Source of the DNA: Candidatus Nomurabacteria bacterium GW2011_GWA1_36_15
GTDB taxonomy: Bacteria > Patescibacteriota > Minisyncoccia > Phycocordibacterales > UBA9973
Assembly: GCA_000991415.1 (NCBI GenBank)
Contig: LBRM01000010.1
Location: 1 to 37,769, forward strand
Direction of reading: 5' to 3'
Length of the DNA: 37,769 nt
The stretch's first letter is position 1. Each line of letters begins with the position of its first letter. Shown here piece by piece: positions 36,578-37,769 of this stretch. A program made the translations under genes and the position numbers. The notes beneath the pieces were generated by a model, which was not told the DNA's origin, ran no database searches, and saw nothing but the letters and a program-made list of their open reading frames with translations.

Positions 36578-37769
36578 CTATTTTTTAAAATAATATTCAT
36601 AATCAGAAGCTTTTTTGAAAACAGTGGTTACATTTCGAACATCTACTATTTTATAATCGTAATATTCGTAAACGGTCAATTTGTTTCCAATAAGTTGAAG
36701 TTGATAGGCTACTATGTCTGGGAAGCTGACACGTATTTCCCTGCCGTCTCCAGTGACATAACCAAACATTTTTGCCAGTTGATGAGATAAATCCCAAGCA
36801 AAAGTTAAGAGGTCGGTTCCTTCTTCATAACCATACAATTTAGCGAATTCTTTATCTGCAATTATTTGTCGGGTAAATACTGTCTCGATACCTTCGTGAT
36901 AACGAACAATAGCATCCCAAGGCGGAGTAGCTTTTTGCCCCAAAACAAGCGGTTTTGTATTTATTATTCCATTGCCATTTGCGTTGCTTTTCCAAGTTCC
37001 GTCATTAGGATTGCCATTTGCTCCTCCTGTTCCATTTATCCATGTGCCTGAACCTGCGCCTCCCGTCCCCGTCCCATTTGTCCAAGTTCCGGAACCGGTT
37101 GCACTGCTCCAAGTTCCAGTACCATTCCCTGTTCCAGTCCAAGTAACAATTCCGGTTCCCCCTGTTCCGGTAGTGGCCGTCCAAGTTCCGGAACCTGTTG
37201 CGCTGTTCCAAGTTCCGCTACTTCCGCCATTGGTGCTATTCCAGGTTCCATCTGTCCATGTCCCCGAACCTGTTCCACCAGTCCCTGTTCCAGTTGTCCA
37301 AGTTCCGGAACCGGTTGCACTACTCCAAGTTCCAGCATTTCCTGTTCCAGTCCAAGTCCAAGAAGCGGTTCCCACTCCTCCCATTCCAGTGATAGTTGTC
37401 CAAAATCCTGACCCTGTTCCAGTAGTCCAATCACCACTACTACTGCCACACTGTCCACCGGTATCAATACCCGTTTCATTTCCATTCTTTATACCATCGT
37501 AACAATTACCAGTAAGAGAAGTGCCACCATAGCATCGTCCACCGGTATCAACATCTTTTTCATTACCATTCTGAATTCCGTCGTAACAAGTACCGACAGA
37601 AGTACCGCATCGGCCACCTACATCCACTCCTGTTTCATCACCGTTTTTAATTTTGTCATAGCAACTGCCGTCGAGAAGAGTGCCACATCGTCCACCGGTA
37701 TCAATGCCTGTCTCGGTACCATTCTGAATTCCGTCGTAACAAGTACCGACAGAAGTACCACATCGGCCA
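36578..37769 (-). CDS. Repetitive surface protein, N-terminus beyond window: CYDGIxNGxExxxDxGGxC repeats plus GTW(T/S)-rich repeats
   Basis: Frame remains open past 37627 to the window end (..GRCGTLLDGSCYDKIKNGDETGVDVGGRCGTS..). Confidence 0.8.
   Translation of the reverse strand, partial: GRCGTSVGTCYDGIQNGTETGIDTGGRCGTLLDGSCYDKIKNGDETGVDVGGRCGTSVGTCYDGIQNGNEKDVDTGGRCYGGTSLTGNCYDGIKNGNETGIDTGGQCGSSSGDWTTGTGSGFWTTITGMGGVGTASWTWTGTGNAGTWSSATGSGTWTTGTGTGGTGSGTWTDGTWNSTNGGSSGTWNSATGSGTWTATTGTGGTGIVTWTGTGNGTGTWSSATGSGTWTNGTGTGGAGSGTWINGTGGANGNPNDGTWKSNANGNGIINTKPLVLGQKATPPWDAIVRYHEGIETVFTRQIIADKEFAKLYGYEEGTDLLTFAWDLSHQLAKMFGYVTGDGREIRVSFPDIVAYQLQLIGNKLTVYEYYDYKIVDVRNVTTVFKKASDYEYYFKK

Noticed and set aside
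36972-37502. Long ORFs (176 aa +, 149 aa -) overlapping the repetitive surface gene
   Set aside because: Pro/Val/Leu low-complexity shadows of the 3-periodic repeat, with no independent coding signals.

Overview
This looks like a chromosomal segment of a Candidate Phyla Radiation (Patescibacteria/Parcubacteria-type) genome. That placement is inferred from gene content and architecture; no database search was run. Housekeeping genes include rpsT, ruvA, mutM, a TrmH-family methylase, a UDG-like gene, tRNA-Lys, a holA-like gene, polA, a pilB/gspE-like ATPase, ruvB (split), yebC, ruvC, tyrS, a class A PBP, dnaN, dnaA, rpmH, rnpA, yidD, yidC and a jag-like gene. A Ca. Patescibacteria-style type IV secretion cluster (VirB4, PrgI-like, VirB6-like, pilin/lytic transglycosylase fusion) and long repetitive surface proteins follow. 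The clearest accessory system is a diversity-generating retroelement (DGR) at about 2850-5440. It has a 120-bp template repeat (TR) and a variable repeat (VR) at the 3' end of a target ORF. They differ at 13 positions, and every difference falls on an adenine of the TR sense strand. An Avd-like gene is encoded on the opposite strand, and the reverse transcriptase is interrupted, apparently missing part of its palm region. Second signal: two copies of a 67-nt core (64/67 identical) sit inside terminator-like stems that differ in sequence but are self-complementary at each site, with one compensatory T-A to C-G change inside the core. This suggests an undescribed structured RNA/terminator family. 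Two further long-armed hairpins enclose unrelated ~100-nt cores. Other signals are in-frame palindromic insertions in ruvA, polA (two) and a hypothetical gene, small tandem duplications that break ruvB and repeat the 5' end of tRNA-Lys, and -10 boxes 6-9 nt upstream of many start codons (leaderless mRNAs).
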